Positions 26,264 to 36,754 of a stretch of 64,000 bases of DNA are shown here, one piece after another (position 1 is the stretch's first letter; each line of letters begins with the position of its first letter). Under the pieces are notes generated by a model. The model ran no database searches, was not told the origin of the DNA, and saw nothing but the letters and a program-made list of their open reading frames with translations. Origin of the DNA: Sphingopyxis sp. OAS728 (GTDB taxonomy: Bacteria > Pseudomonadota > Alphaproteobacteria > Sphingomonadales > Sphingomonadaceae); contig NZ_JADBDT010000001.1 in NCBI RefSeq assembly GCF_014873485.1, positions 744,001 through 808,000 on the forward strand, in the 5' to 3' direction. A program made the position numbers and the translations under genes.

Positions 26264-27565
26264 ATGAACAAGGATCTGACGCCCAAGGCGATTGTCGCTG
26301 CCCTCGACACGCACATCATCGGCCAGGACGCCGCCAAGCGCGCGGTCGCCGTCGCCCTCCGCAACCGCTGGCGCCGCCAGCAGCTCTCGGCCGACCTCCG
26401 CGACGAGGTGAGCCCCAAGAATATCTTGATGATCGGCCCCACCGGCTGCGGCAAGACCGAAATTTCGCGCCGCTTAGCCAAGCTCGCCGACGCGCCCTTC
26501 ATCAAGGTCGAGGCGACCAAATTCACCGAGGTCGGCTATGTCGGCCGCGACGTCGAACAGATCGCGCGCGACCTGGTCGAAGAAGCGGTGCGGCTCGAAA
26601 AGGATCGCCGCCGCGAGGCGGTGCGCGCCACCGCAGAGGAAGCCGCGATGGAGCGCCTGCTCGATGCCCTCACCGGCAAGGGCGCGAGCGAGGCAACGCG
26701 CCAGAGCTTCCGCCAGCGCATCCGCGAGGGCCATCTCGACGATAGCGAGGTCGAGATCGAGATCGCCGACGCGCCGGGCATGCCGTTCGAACTACCCGGT
26801 CAGCCGGGCCAGATGAGCATGATCAACCTGTCCGACATGCTCGGCAAGGCGATGGGCGGTGCGCCCAAGAAGCGCCGCAAGCTCAAGGTCATCGACGCCG
26901 CGACGCGCCTTATCGAAGAGGAGCAGGACAAGCGCCTCGATCAGGACGATGTCGCGCGCATCGCGCTCGCCGATGCCGAGGCCAATGGCATCGTCTTCCT
27001 CGACGAGATCGACAAGATCGCGGTCAGCGACGTGCGCGGCGGCTCGGTCAGCCGCGAAGGCGTCCAGCGCGACCTGCTGCCGCTGATCGAGGGTACGACC
27101 GTCGCGACCAAATATGGCCCGATGAAGACCGACCATATCCTCTTCATCGCATCGGGCGCGTTCCATGTCGCGAAACCCAGCGACCTGCTCCCCGAACTCC
27201 AGGGCCGCCTGCCGATCCGCGTCGAACTTGGCGCGCTGACCGAGGCGGATTTCGTCCGCATCCTCAGCGAGACCAAGGCTGGCCTGCCCGAGCAATATGT
27301 CGCTCTGCTCGGCACCGAAGGCGTGACGCTGAACTTCACGCCGGAAGCGATCGCGCGCGTCGCGAAGCTCGCGGCCGAGGTCAACGAGAAGGTCGAGAAT
27401 ATCGGCGCCCGCCGCTTGCAGACGATCATGGAGCGGCTGGTCGAGGAAATCAGCTTCACCGCCGAGGATGTCGGCGGCACGACGCTCGATATCGACGCGG
27501 CCTATGTCGAGCGCCAGCTTTCGGAGATCGTCGGGGACACCGACCTCAGCAAATACGTTCTTTGA
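26264..27565 (+). CDS. hslU: ATP-dependent protease ATPase subunit HslU
   Basis: A 433-residue AAA+ unfoldase that feeds substrates to HslV. Walker A is GPTGCGKT at 58-65, the pore loop GYVG is at 91-94, and Walker B lies in [11 protein letters not shown] near 245. The I-domain follows the pore region, and the C-terminus ends in a hydrophobic DTDLSKYVL, which in this family docks into HslV. The ATG at 26264 matches the family start [18 protein letters not shown]-rich hairpin follows the stop. Confidence 0.97.
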   Translation: MNKDLTPKAIVAALDTHIIGQDAAKRAVAVALRNRWRRQQLSADLRDEVSPKNILMIGPTGCGKTEISRRLAKLADAPFIKVEATKFTEVGYVGRDVEQIARDLVEEAVRLEKDRRREAVRATAEEAAMERLLDALTGKGASEATRQSFRQRIREGHLDDSEVEIEIADAPGMPFELPGQPGQMSMINLSDMLGKAMGGAPKKRRKLKVIDAATRLIEEEQDKRLDQDDVARIALADAEANGIVFLDEIDKIAVSDVRGGSVSREGVQRDLLPLIEGTTVATKYGPMKTDHILFIASGAFHVAKPSDLLPELQGRLPIRVELGALTEADFVRILSETKAGLPEQYVALLGTEGVTLNFTPEAIARVAKLAAEVNEKVENIGARRLQTIMERLVEEISFTAEDVGGTTLDIDAAYVERQLSEIVGDTDLSKYVL

Positions 27566-27575
27566 TCCGGCAATT

Positions 27576-27600
27576 CCTCCCGCGTCCCCGGCGCGGGAGG
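27576..27600 (+). terminator. GC-rich hairpin after hslU
   Basis: Nine-base arms CCTCCCGCG and CGCGGGAGG with a 7-base loop begin 11 bases after the hslU stop. No T-run follows, so termination may be weak or the hairpin may serve RNA stability. Similar CCTCCCG/CGGGAGG hairpins follow rplY and ychF. Confidence 0.5.
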
Positions 27601-27757
27601 GATCGTGCCGACGCAAAATCCATCCTTATCCAACAGTCCTGAATCTGCATCTTTTCAGCCGTCCGTTTACCGAACTTCATTTGACTTTCGCGCGTCGTCA
27701 ATGCGATGAACGGACGACACGGTCGATCTGGGTCAAACGACCGGCACGGAGACAGTA

Positions 27758-28615
27758 ATGGCAGATGAAGACGTCGCCCCGGAACAGGGCGAGTTGGCGA
27801 TCACGCGTACCGGCGATCGGCTCCGGCTGGCGCGGGAAGCTGCAGGGCTGTCGCTTGCCGACGTGGCGACGCGGACGCGGATTACCCAGCGTCATCTCGC
27901 CGCGATAGAAAAGTCCGATTATTCGGAACTTCCGGGCCGTACTTATGTCACCGGCTTCGCCCGTGCCTACGCTCGCGCGGTCGACCTACCCGAGGCCGAA
28001 ATCGGCGCCGCAATCCGTCAGGAACTCGAAGAGGACGCTTATGGTTCGCGCCCGCTTTATGAAGCCTATGAGCCGACCGATCCGGCCCGCTTGCCCACCG
28101 CGAGGCTGACCTGGACGCTCGTCGTCATCGCACTGATCCTCGTGTCTGCTTATGGCGTTTGGCGCTTCCTGTCGGTCGAGCCCGATGAGGCGCTGATCGC
28201 CGCACAAAACCGGGCGGCCGATGCGTCGGAGGCGCCGCAAAATAACGCCGCCGCCGCGCCCGCGGTCAAAGCTGGCACGACCGGAGTGGCCGCGAACGCA
28301 CCCGTTGTGCTGACCGGCCTCTCTGAAGTGTGGATCGGCTTCGACGATGCGAAGGGCAAGACGGAGAATTGGCGGACGCTCGATGCGGGCGAAACCTATC
28401 AGGTCCCGCCCGAATATATCGAGCAATTTACGCTTCGCACGAGCATTCCGCAGGCGCTGAAGGTCACCGTCGGCGGCCGCGACGTCGGCCCGATCGGCGC
28501 CGCGGACACGCTGGTGAAGGGCGTCTCGCTGAAGCCCGCCGACCTCGTCGCGCGTACCGATGCCAGCGGCACCGCGGCTGCCGTGCCGCCAGTGGTACCC
28601 CGCCCTAAGGGTTGA
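27758..28615 (+). CDS. RodZ-like protein: HTH domain, one membrane helix, periplasmic DUF4115 domain
   Basis: A 285-residue protein. Residues 18-85 form an XRE-like helix-turn-helix (LRLAREAAGLSLADVATRTR, then ITQRHLAAIE), as in RodZ, which binds MreB rather than DNA. A hydrophobic helix at about 113-132 (LTWTLVVIALILVSAYGVW) separates it from an Ala-rich linker. The C-terminal DUF4115 domain begins near VVLTGLSEVWIGFDDA. The role would be cell-shape maintenance at the inner membrane. A GGAG lies seven bases before the ATG. Assignment is by domain order; a cytoskeletal role is inferred. Confidence 0.85.
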   Translation: MADEDVAPEQGELAITRTGDRLRLAREAAGLSLADVATRTRITQRHLAAIEKSDYSELPGRTYVTGFARAYARAVDLPEAEIGAAIRQELEEDAYGSRPLYEAYEPTDPARLPTARLTWTLVVIALILVSAYGVWRFLSVEPDEALIAAQNRAADASEAPQNNAAAAPAVKAGTTGVAANAPVVLTGLSEVWIGFDDAKGKTENWRTLDAGETYQVPPEYIEQFTLRTSIPQALKVTVGGRDVGPIGAADTLVKGVSLKPADLVARTDASGTAAAVPPVVPRPKG

Positions 28616-28730
28616 CGCCCATATCATTCGGGCCGGTCGAAGCTGCAGCGCGCCGAATTGGGTTTGCGCTGCGGCGCTTTGGCACGTTATGGATGGCAAA
28701 ACTGGTTAATAGTCGAGGACCTAACGGCAG

Positions 28731-29678
28731 ATGATGATGCGTCAGATTACCTTCCTTGGAGCGGCAACGGTTGCGCTAGTTGCGGCCATGCCCGCGACGG
28801 CACAGGACAATACGGTCGTCAAGCGAGTCGAACGGCTCGAAAAGGAAATGCGCGCAGTTCAGCGGTCGGTCTTCCCCGGCGGCAGCCCGACCTTCTTCGA
28901 AGGCGAGATTGCGCCCGACAACACCCCCGGCGAACGGGCGCGTACCAACGCCCCGGTCATCGACCTGACCGCGCGCGTCGATGCGCTCGAATCGCAATTG
29001 CAGGCGCTGACCGGCCAGACCGAACAAAATGCTTTCCAGCTGCGCGAACTCGAAAAGCAGTTCACCGCCTATAAGGCTGAAATGGACAAGCGTTTCGCAG
29101 ATCCCGCCGTGGAGGCCGCGCCCACCGCGACGCCCGCGAGCCTTGCCCCGACAGTGAAGCCGCCGGCGGCCGCGACCACCGTCGCCGCAACGCCGGTGAA
29201 GAAGCCCGCCGACAAACCCGCGGCGAAGCCCGCCACCACCGACGCCGCGCGGCTCGCGCTCGTCAAGAAGGTCGAGGTTCCGGCGAGCGGCAACGAGACC
29301 AAGGATGCATACGACTATGGCTACCGCCTGTGGGAAGCCAAGCTCTACCCCGAAGCGCAGGCACAGCTGAAGACGGTCGTGGCCAAATGGCCGAAGAGCA
29401 GCCAGGCGAGCTTCGCGCAGAATTTGCTCGGCCGCTCCTATCTCGACGAAGGCAAGCCGAGCCTCGCCGCGGTCGCTTTTTACAATAATTACAAGGATCG
29501 CCCGAGCGGCGCGCGGGCTCCGCACAGCCTGATGTATATGGGCGTCGCGCTCGACAAGCTCGGCCGCAAGGCCGACGCATGCAAGGCGTTCCGCGAACTT
29601 GATGAAGTCTATGGCGACAAGGCGCCACAGGATGTCCGGACAGATGCTGCCGCCGCAAAAACAAAAGCAGGCTGCTGA
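28731..29678 (+). CDS. ybgF: Tol-Pal-associated periplasmic protein CpoB/YbgF
   Basis: A 315-residue secreted protein with a signal peptide (about residues 1-25, ending ATAQ), a short coiled-coil (VVKRVERLEKEMRAVQ and a second stretch near 80-110), and an Ala/Pro/Lys-rich linker. The C-terminal block is tetratricopeptide-like and contains DAYDYGYRLWEAKLYPEAQ. This matches CpoB (YbgF), which links peptidoglycan synthesis to the Tol-Pal system. Three ATG codons in a row make the exact start ambiguous by two residues. It overlaps the following tilS gene, so the two are probably co-translated. Confidence 0.88.
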   Translation: MMMRQITFLGAATVALVAAMPATAQDNTVVKRVERLEKEMRAVQRSVFPGGSPTFFEGEIAPDNTPGERARTNAPVIDLTARVDALESQLQALTGQTEQNAFQLRELEKQFTAYKAEMDKRFADPAVEAAPTATPASLAPTVKPPAAATTVAATPVKKPADKPAAKPATTDAARLALVKKVEVPASGNETKDAYDYGYRLWEAKLYPEAQAQLKTVVAKWPKSSQASFAQNLLGRSYLDEGKPSLAAVAFYNNYKDRPSGARAPHSLMYMGVALDKLGRKADACKAFRELDEVYGDKAPQDVRTDAAAAKTKAGC

Positions 29679-30636
29679 CCGGGACGCCGCGGACCGGCTG
29701 GCGGGCGATCTCGCTCAGCTCGTCGGGTCCGACTGGCACCGCCTCCATTATGGCGTCGCCGTGTCCGGCGGCCCCGACAGCATGGCTTTGCTCTGGCTGA
29801 TGGCCTCGCTGCTGCCCGGGCAGGTCTGGGCCGCGACGGTCGATCATGGGCTACGCAAGGGGTCGGACGAAGAGGCACGCATGGTCGCGGGCTTTTGCGA
29901 CCGCGAACATATCCCGCATTCGACCTTGCGTCCCCCCGCCCCGATCAAGGGGTCGCAGCAGGCGGCGGCGCGCACCGAACGTTATCGTTTGCTTGAGCAA
30001 TGGCGTGAAGCCAATGCGCTGGGGCACATCGTGACCGCACACCATGCCGATGACCAGCTGGAGACGATGGTGATGCGGCTCAACCGCAGCAGCGGCGTCG
30101 GTGGACTTGCGGCGATCCGAGCGAGGAACGGTCTCATCGTGCGCCCCTTGCTTCATTGGCGACGCAGCGAACTCGTCGACCTCGCGCTCGACCATGACCT
30201 GCCCTTCGTCGACGATCCGTCGAACAGCGACAATCGCTTCGATCGCGCACGGCTGCGCCATGCGCTGCGTGCCCAGACCGCGCTCGATCCCGTCGCTGCG
30301 GTGAAATCGGCGGCGTGGCTCGCCGAGGCGGACGAGGCGCTCGATTGGGCGGTCGAGCGGCTGATCGCATCCTGGCCGGATGCCTCGGATGTCGCGGTGA
30401 TCCGCGACGACGGCTATCCGCCCGAGATGTTCCGCCGCATCGTCGCGCAGCGGCTACGCGCCAATACGCCGCAGCTCGTATTGCGCGGCGCCGCGCTCGA
30501 CGGCGTGATCGCGGCGATGCATGAAGGACGCCGCGCGATGGTCGGCGCGCTGCTGATCGACGCGGTTCGCGGTCTTGAGGGGACGATTTGGCGCATTTCT
30601 GCGGCGCCGCGACGGAAAGCCGCTAAAAAGGCCTGA
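29632..30636 (+). CDS. tilS: tRNA(Ile)-lysidine synthetase TilS
   Basis: A 334-residue N-type ATP pyrophosphatase that converts C34 of tRNA-Ile(CAT) to lysidine, so that the tRNA reads AUA codons. The PP-loop SGGPDS is at residues 45-50, followed by DHGLRKGSDEEA and a TAHHADDQLET block, all diagnostic. The gene starts inside the end of cpoB/ybgF. I prefer the ATG at 29632, but 29644 (four codons later) is equally possible. It lacks the longer C-terminal extension of E. coli TilS, as is common in alphaproteobacteria. Confidence 0.93.
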   Translation: MSGQMLPPQKQKQAADRDAADRLAGDLAQLVGSDWHRLHYGVAVSGGPDSMALLWLMASLLPGQVWAATVDHGLRKGSDEEARMVAGFCDREHIPHSTLRPPAPIKGSQQAAARTERYRLLEQWREANALGHIVTAHHADDQLETMVMRLNRSSGVGGLAAIRARNGLIVRPLLHWRRSELVDLALDHDLPFVDDPSNSDNRFDRARLRHALRAQTALDPVAAVKSAAWLAEADEALDWAVERLIASWPDASDVAVIRDDGYPPEMFRRIVAQRLRANTPQLVLRGAALDGVIAAMHEGRRAMVGALLIDAVRGLEGTIWRISAAPRRKAAKKA

Positions 30637-30718
30637 TTGCCTCATTGTCATTTAACCCGATTATCCTATCTTGTTCGGGATAGGAGCGCAGTGCCGCGCC
30701 GTTTAGGAAAGTATCCGC

Positions 30719-32662
<1,944 letters not shown>

Positions 32663-32723
32663 GCTCCAGGCCTAGCCCCTTCGATTCAGGGACTATTCAT
32701 TGGCTGGGGGCAAGTTGCGGCAT

Positions 32724-33110
32724 ATGACCAACGGGACATATGCACGTATCTTGCCCGCCCTGCTCGCCGCTCCCTTCCTGTGCGCTATGGCGCCGGGGGA
32801 CATGAGCGTCGCCGCCTTTCTGACCCGCGCTGACTCTATTTCGCGACTGGGCCCGCTTGCCCTTGCGACGCCGCAAGGGAACCAGCTCAAGGGCGAAGTG
32901 ATCGCGGCGGGTAAACGTTACAAGGCGCGGATCGACGCCGACCGTAAGGCAGGTCGCAAGACCACCAGTTGCCCTCCCGAATCCGGGTCGCTGTCGCCCG
33001 AGGAATGGCTCGCGCATTTGCGCCGCTATCCGGTGCAGGTCCGCAAATCGGTGAGCGTTTATTCGGCATTCGATGCGCTGATGAAGAAACGCTATCCCTG
33101 CCCCGCCTGA
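32724..33110 (+). CDS. Small exported protein of unknown function
   Basis: A 128-residue protein I do not recognise. The N-terminus MTNGTYARILPALLAAPFLCAM is a plausible signal peptide. The rest is basic and contains two Cys residues (TTSCPPESG and the C-terminal RYPCPA) that could form a disulphide. SLSPEEWLAHLRRYPVQVRKS looks helical. The ATG at 32724 is preferred to a TTG at 32700. It lies between ftsH and another exported-protein gene on the same strand, and codon use is like the neighbours. Confidence 0.7.
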   Translation: MTNGTYARILPALLAAPFLCAMAPGDMSVAAFLTRADSISRLGPLALATPQGNQLKGEVIAAGKRYKARIDADRKAGRKTTSCPPESGSLSPEEWLAHLRRYPVQVRKSVSVYSAFDALMKKRYPCPA

Positions 33111-33147
33111 TGCGCCAATGGTACGACGAGGACCAAGGGAGAGCGAG

Positions 33148-33633
33148 ATGATAGGCAAGAAGTGGGATATTCTGGCTGCGGCTGCGCTCGTCGCGATCGG
33201 CGCGCAACCGGCGCTCGCGCAGAATGGCGGGGAGCTGACAAGCAAGGTCGAACTGGAAAAATCGACCCCAGGTCAAGACGGGCAGCCTGCGACCAAAACT
33301 TATGTCACGCCCGACGTCGTTGTTCCGGGCGACAGGGTACGCATCTCGGTTATCTTCACGAACAACGGCACAAAGGCCGCGTCGGGTGTCGTCATCGCCA
33401 ATCCGATCCCGCAAGCGCTGATGTTCGACGGCACGACCGATCAAGCGGGCTTCGGCGTCTCCACCGACGGTGGCAAGAGTTTTGGCGCTTTGGCCTCGCT
33501 GACCGTTCCGGTCGAAGGCGCCCCGCCCCGCCCTGCGACCGCTTCCGACGTCACCCACGTCCGCTGGCAATGGTCCGACGCGATTGCACCGGGGCAGAGC
33601 CGGTCGGTCGCCTTTTTCGGGCGCGTACGGTAA
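33148..33633 (+). CDS. Exported DUF11-like (Ig-fold) protein
   Basis: A 161-residue protein with a clear signal peptide (MIGKKWDILAAAALVAIGAQ, cut near ALA-Q). The mature part contains TPDVVVPGDRVRISVIFTNNGTKAASGVVIANPIPQAL, the layout of a DUF11-type beta-sandwich repeat found in surface or periplasmic proteins. It has a strong ribosome site (GGGAGAGCGAG) directly before the ATG at 33148. The stop is only 6 bases before the DUF3800 gene, so the two are likely co-transcribed. Function unknown. Confidence 0.78.
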   Translation: MIGKKWDILAAAALVAIGAQPALAQNGGELTSKVELEKSTPGQDGQPATKTYVTPDVVVPGDRVRISVIFTNNGTKAASGVVIANPIPQALMFDGTTDQAGFGVSTDGGKSFGALASLTVPVEGAPPRPATASDVTHVRWQWSDAIAPGQSRSVAFFGRVR

Positions 33634-33639
33634 CTTCGA

Positions 33640-34245
33640 ATGACCATCTATTGCGATGAATCGGGCGGCCTCAACACTGGCGTGATGACCTTTTCGGCCG
33701 TGATGCTGACGCCCAAGGCGGCCGCCGACATCCACGCACGCTTTCGCAGCGTGACCGGGCTCCGCGGTGAGCTGAAAGGCAGCCGGATCAGCATCGTCGA
33801 GCGCGCCTATCTGCTCGAGCTCTTCGACCGCGCGGGCGGCCGCGCTTGGGTCGCCGTCGCCGAGCGCGACAAGCTCGTACAGAACCCAGGCGGCACCCTG
33901 CCCAGCGACCTCGCGCTTTACGGCGCATTGCTCAACAGCGCCGTGGGTCACTGGCTGCCCGAAACGGGAGGCGTCTGCACCGACGTCGTGATCGACGACG
34001 GGCGCTATGACCCGAAGATATTGTCGCATGTGCGCGAAGAGATACAGGCGGGGCTCGGCCAATGGGGCCGCGCATCGCTGGCCGACAGCAAGCGCAGCGA
34101 CGGCGTCCAGATCGCCGACGTGATCGCGAACAGCCTGTTCAATATCAAGGTCGGCTCGCCGCGCGCCTATCGTATCCAGCGGATACTGGAACCCATGCTG
34201 GCATCGAAGGCGATCCGCATCGCCGAGCTGACCCACCTGCCATGA
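33640..34245 (+). CDS. DUF3800-domain protein (RNase H-like fold)
   Basis: A 201-residue cytoplasmic protein. It begins MTIYCDESGG, the D-E-S-G hallmark of DUF3800. It keeps the later acidic block VVIDDGRYD and the SKRSDGVQIADVIANSL segment, whose Asp lies near residue 154. These acidic residues form a putative metal site of an RNase H-like fold (family knowledge). The biochemical role of the family is not established; members occur both in mobile or defence contexts and as chromosomal singletons, as here. It converges on rpoZ, and its end overlaps the rpoZ terminator. Confidence 0.8.
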   Translation: MTIYCDESGGLNTGVMTFSAVMLTPKAAADIHARFRSVTGLRGELKGSRISIVERAYLLELFDRAGGRAWVAVAERDKLVQNPGGTLPSDLALYGALLNSAVGHWLPETGGVCTDVVIDDGRYDPKILSHVREEIQAGLGQWGRASLADSKRSDGVQIADVIANSLFNIKVGSPRAYRIQRILEPMLASKAIRIAELTHLP

Positions 34246-34246
34246 C

Positions 34247-34272
34247 AAAAGGGCCGCAGTTTCCTGCGGCCC
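34247..34272 (-). terminator. Rho-independent terminator of rpoZ
   Basis: Nine-base GC-rich arms (34251-34259 and 34264-34272) enclose a 4-base loop. On the minus strand the hairpin is followed by TTTT (34250-34247), 26 bases beyond the rpoZ stop. It is a textbook intrinsic terminator. It may also act weakly on the plus strand for the DUF3800 gene, whose stop at 34243-34245 abuts the T-run. Confidence 0.85.
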
Positions 34273-34297
34273 CCTTGGTGATCGATTGATGCAGCGC

Positions 34298-34642
34298 TTA
34301 TTCGAAGTCGCTGCCACCGCCCGCGGGGCTGCGCGGCGGCGCAGCGGCGGTCAGGCGAAGCGCTTCGGCCGAGCGGCTGATCGAGCTGATTTCATCGGGC
34401 GTATCGTCGTCGTCGACGACGACCTTCTGCATCGAGCCGACGAGCGTTTCCTTGAGATCCTTCGGACGGATCGTCTGCTCGGCGATCTCGCGCAGCGCCA
34501 CGACGGGGTTCTTGTCGCGGTCGCGATCGACGGTCAGCTCCGAACCACCCGAGATTTCGCGGGCGCGGTGCGCCGACAGCAGAACCAGGTCGAAACGGTT
34601 GGGAACTTTGTCGACGCAATCCTCGACGGTAACGCGGGCCAT
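34298..34642 (-). CDS. rpoZ: RNA polymerase omega subunit RpoZ
   Basis: A 114-residue RNA polymerase assembly subunit. The N-terminus [20 protein letters not shown] is typical, followed by [10 protein letters not shown]. The alphaproteobacterial acidic stretch ([13 protein letters not shown]) is present in the C-terminal half. A ribosome site (AAGGAAAC) lies just upstream of the ATG at 34642. It is transcribed alone, divergent from the cardiolipin synthase gene, and ends in a clear terminator. Confidence 0.97.
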   Translation of the reverse strand: MARVTVEDCVDKVPNRFDLVLLSAHRAREISGGSELTVDRDRDKNPVVALREIAEQTIRPKDLKETLVGSMQKVVVDDDDTPDEISSISRSAEALRLTAAAPPRSPAGGGSDFE

Positions 34643-34770
34643 ATTGTTTCCTTAGGTATAGGAGAGGCCAGCCCTTTTAGGGGGCATGGCGGCAAGCGCT
34701 GCGCGCTAGCAGCCCGGCCGCGCAATGTCAATCAAAGCGCTACCCTTGCGGGCTTTGCGGACACCGGCCT

Positions 34771-35973
34771 ATGACCGGGATGATGACCGAGGCCCATAGC
34801 AATGTCGATTTGTCGCAGCGATTGACAGCCGACGTGGCCGGGCACCGGGTCGCGCTGATTTTCGACGGCGAAGAGCGACTTGCGCGCCTGCTCGAACTCA
34901 TCAACGGCGCGGCGCACAGCATCGACATCATCATGTATATTTTCGAGGCCGATGCGGCGGGCACCCGCATCGTCGATGCCTTGCTGCTTGCCGCGAAGCG
35001 CGGCGTTCGCGTGCGCGCCGTCATCGACAGCTTTGGGTCGGGCGACACGCCCGACGGCCTGTTCGCACCGCTGCGCGAAGCGGGCGGCAGCGTCACCTTC
35101 TTTTCGCGGCGCTGGCGCTCGACCTATTTGATCCGCAACCATCAGAAGCTGATCCTGATCGACGAATATATCGCTATCACCGGCGGGTTTAACATCGCCA
35201 ACGCCTATCTCAGCCCGCCGCGCGGCGACTGCTGGTTCGATATCGGCATGATCGTCAGGGGACCGACCGTCGCGCGCGCGACGCAATGGTTCGCCGAAAT
35301 CCACGATTACACCGTCAACGACGACGGCAAGCTGTTGATGCTGCGGCGGCTGATACGCGAATGGCCGGTCGACGGCGGCGCGGTGTCGTGGCTGGTCGGC
35401 GGGCCGACCCAGCGGCTGTCGCCATGGGCGCGCGCGGTGCGCGCCGATCTCGAAGACGCGCGGCAACTCGACATGGCGATGGCCTATTTTTCGCCCGGCC
35501 AAGGCATGCTTCGCCGGCTCGCGCGCGTCGCGCAACGCGGGCGCGCGCGATTTGTCATGGCGGGCAAGTCGGACAATCCCGCGACGATCGGCGCATCGCG
35601 GCTGCTCTATGGCTATTTGCTGCGCAAGACCGCCGCTGTCTGGGAATATCAGCCGTGCAAATTGCATATGAAGCTGATCGTCATCGACGATGTCGTCTAT
35701 ATCGGATCCGCCAATTTCGACGTCCGTAGCCTGTTCGTGAATGTCGAGGTGATGGTTCGCATCGCCGACGCGGGCTTCGCCGAAAAGATGCGCAATTTCC
35801 TCGGCCAGTTGCGACCCGATTGCGAGGTCGTTACGCCGGATTCGCACAAGGCGCGCGCCAGCTGGCTGACGCGGCTTCGCTGGACGCTCGCATGGTTCGT
35901 CGTCGGCGTCGTCGACTATACGGTATCGCGAAAATTGAACTTCGGGCTCGGCGACCCCGACCCGGAAGTTTAG
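34771..35973 (+). CDS. Cardiolipin synthase-like phospholipase D family protein
   Basis: A 400-residue phosphatidyltransferase-type enzyme with two HKD motifs: H124-x-K126-x4-D131 in NHQKLILIDE, and H299-x-K301-x4-D306 in HMKLIVIDD. GSANFD follows the second. The architecture matches bacterial cardiolipin synthases. Unlike E. coli ClsA, no N-terminal membrane helices are evident; a hydrophobic stretch near the C-terminus (WTLAWFVVGVVDYTV) may anchor it. Three early Met codons leave the start uncertain by a few residues. Its stop overlaps a convergent PmtA-like methyltransferase gene by 4 bases, so both may act on membrane lipids. Confidence 0.88.
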   Translation: MTGMMTEAHSNVDLSQRLTADVAGHRVALIFDGEERLARLLELINGAAHSIDIIMYIFEADAAGTRIVDALLLAAKRGVRVRAVIDSFGSGDTPDGLFAPLREAGGSVTFFSRRWRSTYLIRNHQKLILIDEYIAITGGFNIANAYLSPPRGDCWFDIGMIVRGPTVARATQWFAEIHDYTVNDDGKLLMLRRLIREWPVDGGAVSWLVGGPTQRLSPWARAVRADLEDARQLDMAMAYFSPGQGMLRRLARVAQRGRARFVMAGKSDNPATIGASRLLYGYLLRKTAAVWEYQPCKLHMKLIVIDDVVYIGSANFDVRSLFVNVEVMVRIADAGFAEKMRNFLGQLRPDCEVVTPDSHKARASWLTRLRWTLAWFVVGVVDYTVSRKLNFGLGDPDPEV

Positions 35974-36608
35974 TCCTTCCAGCCCCAGAACAGGAAACAG
36001 GGCGGGACGTTGACCCATTCGAACGCATTGTCGATGCGGCTGAAATGCGCCGCGAGGAAATCCCGCGCGCGGGCGCGGAACTGATAGACGAGAAAAGCGC
36101 CGCCGGGGCGAAGCACACGGTGCGTCGCGGCGGCAATCGCCGGACCGACACCCGCGGGCAGCGTCGAGAACGGCAGCCCCGAGAGCACATAATCGGCCTG
36201 TTCGAAGCCGTGCGCGCGCACGATTTCCTCGACGTCGGCGGCGGAGCCGTGGACCGCGATGAAACGGCTGTCGCGGATGTCCTTCCGGAGATAGTCGATA
36301 AAATCCTCGTTGGTGTCGATCGCGATCAGCGTCGCGTCGCCCGACATACGCTCAAGTACGGGGCGGCAGAAGGTGCCGACCCCGGGGCCATATTCGACGA
36401 ACAATTTCGTGTTCTTCCAGTCGACGGGCTTCAGCATGTGGCGGATCAGTGTCGGTGACGACGGCACGATCGACCCGACCATCACCGGATGCTTGATAAA
36501 GCCGCGGACGAACATGCCCCACGGCCCGAAAAAGCGTTTGAGGCCCTCGCGCAGCCGACGGCCTAGCGGAGCTTTCTTTTCTTGGGCCTGCGCCCGCGGA
36601 TTGGTCAT
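35970..36608 (-). CDS. PmtA-like SAM-dependent methyltransferase (candidate phospholipid N-methyltransferase)
   Basis: A 212-residue class I methyltransferase. A basic, amphipathic N-terminus (GRRLREGLKRFFGPWGMFVRGF) could bind membranes. The segment VGSIVPSSPTLIRHML is typical of this subgroup, and motif I is VEYGPGVGTF near 73-82. SGLPFSTLP is in the position of the rRNA-adenine-methyltransferase-like NPPY variant, and a later LVYQF block is also typical. These features fit bacterial PmtA, which methylates phosphatidylethanolamine. It converges on the cardiolipin synthase gene with a 4-base overlap. The lipid role is inferred. Confidence 0.78.
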   Translation of the reverse strand: MTNPRAQAQEKKAPLGRRLREGLKRFFGPWGMFVRGFIKHPVMVGSIVPSSPTLIRHMLKPVDWKNTKLFVEYGPGVGTFCRPVLERMSGDATLIAIDTNEDFIDYLRKDIRDSRFIAVHGSAADVEEIVRAHGFEQADYVLSGLPFSTLPAGVGPAIAAATHRVLRPGGAFLVYQFRARARDFLAAHFSRIDNAFEWVNVPPCFLFWGWKD

Positions 36609-36754
36609 GATGGCTTTCGCGTTGTTGCGGTTGCCAAAGGCGTGGCAAAATCGGCGCCGGGGCGCAAGGAAAGAGTCTGTCTTGACTCTGGACAGACGGA
36701 CCTCCGCGTGTAGGGAGAGGCGGCGTTACCGACCGCGCGCAAGGAGGGGCGAAC

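Noticed and set aside
27681-27709. TTGACT before the RodZ-like gene as a promoter
   Set aside because: No acceptable -10 hexamer follows at 16-19 bases.
33640-34245. DUF3800 gene as evidence of a defence island or prophage
   Set aside because: No mobile-element, integrase, restriction or phage genes lie nearby.
36682-36710. TTGACT before the MFS gene as a promoter
   Set aside because: No -10 match at a normal distance.
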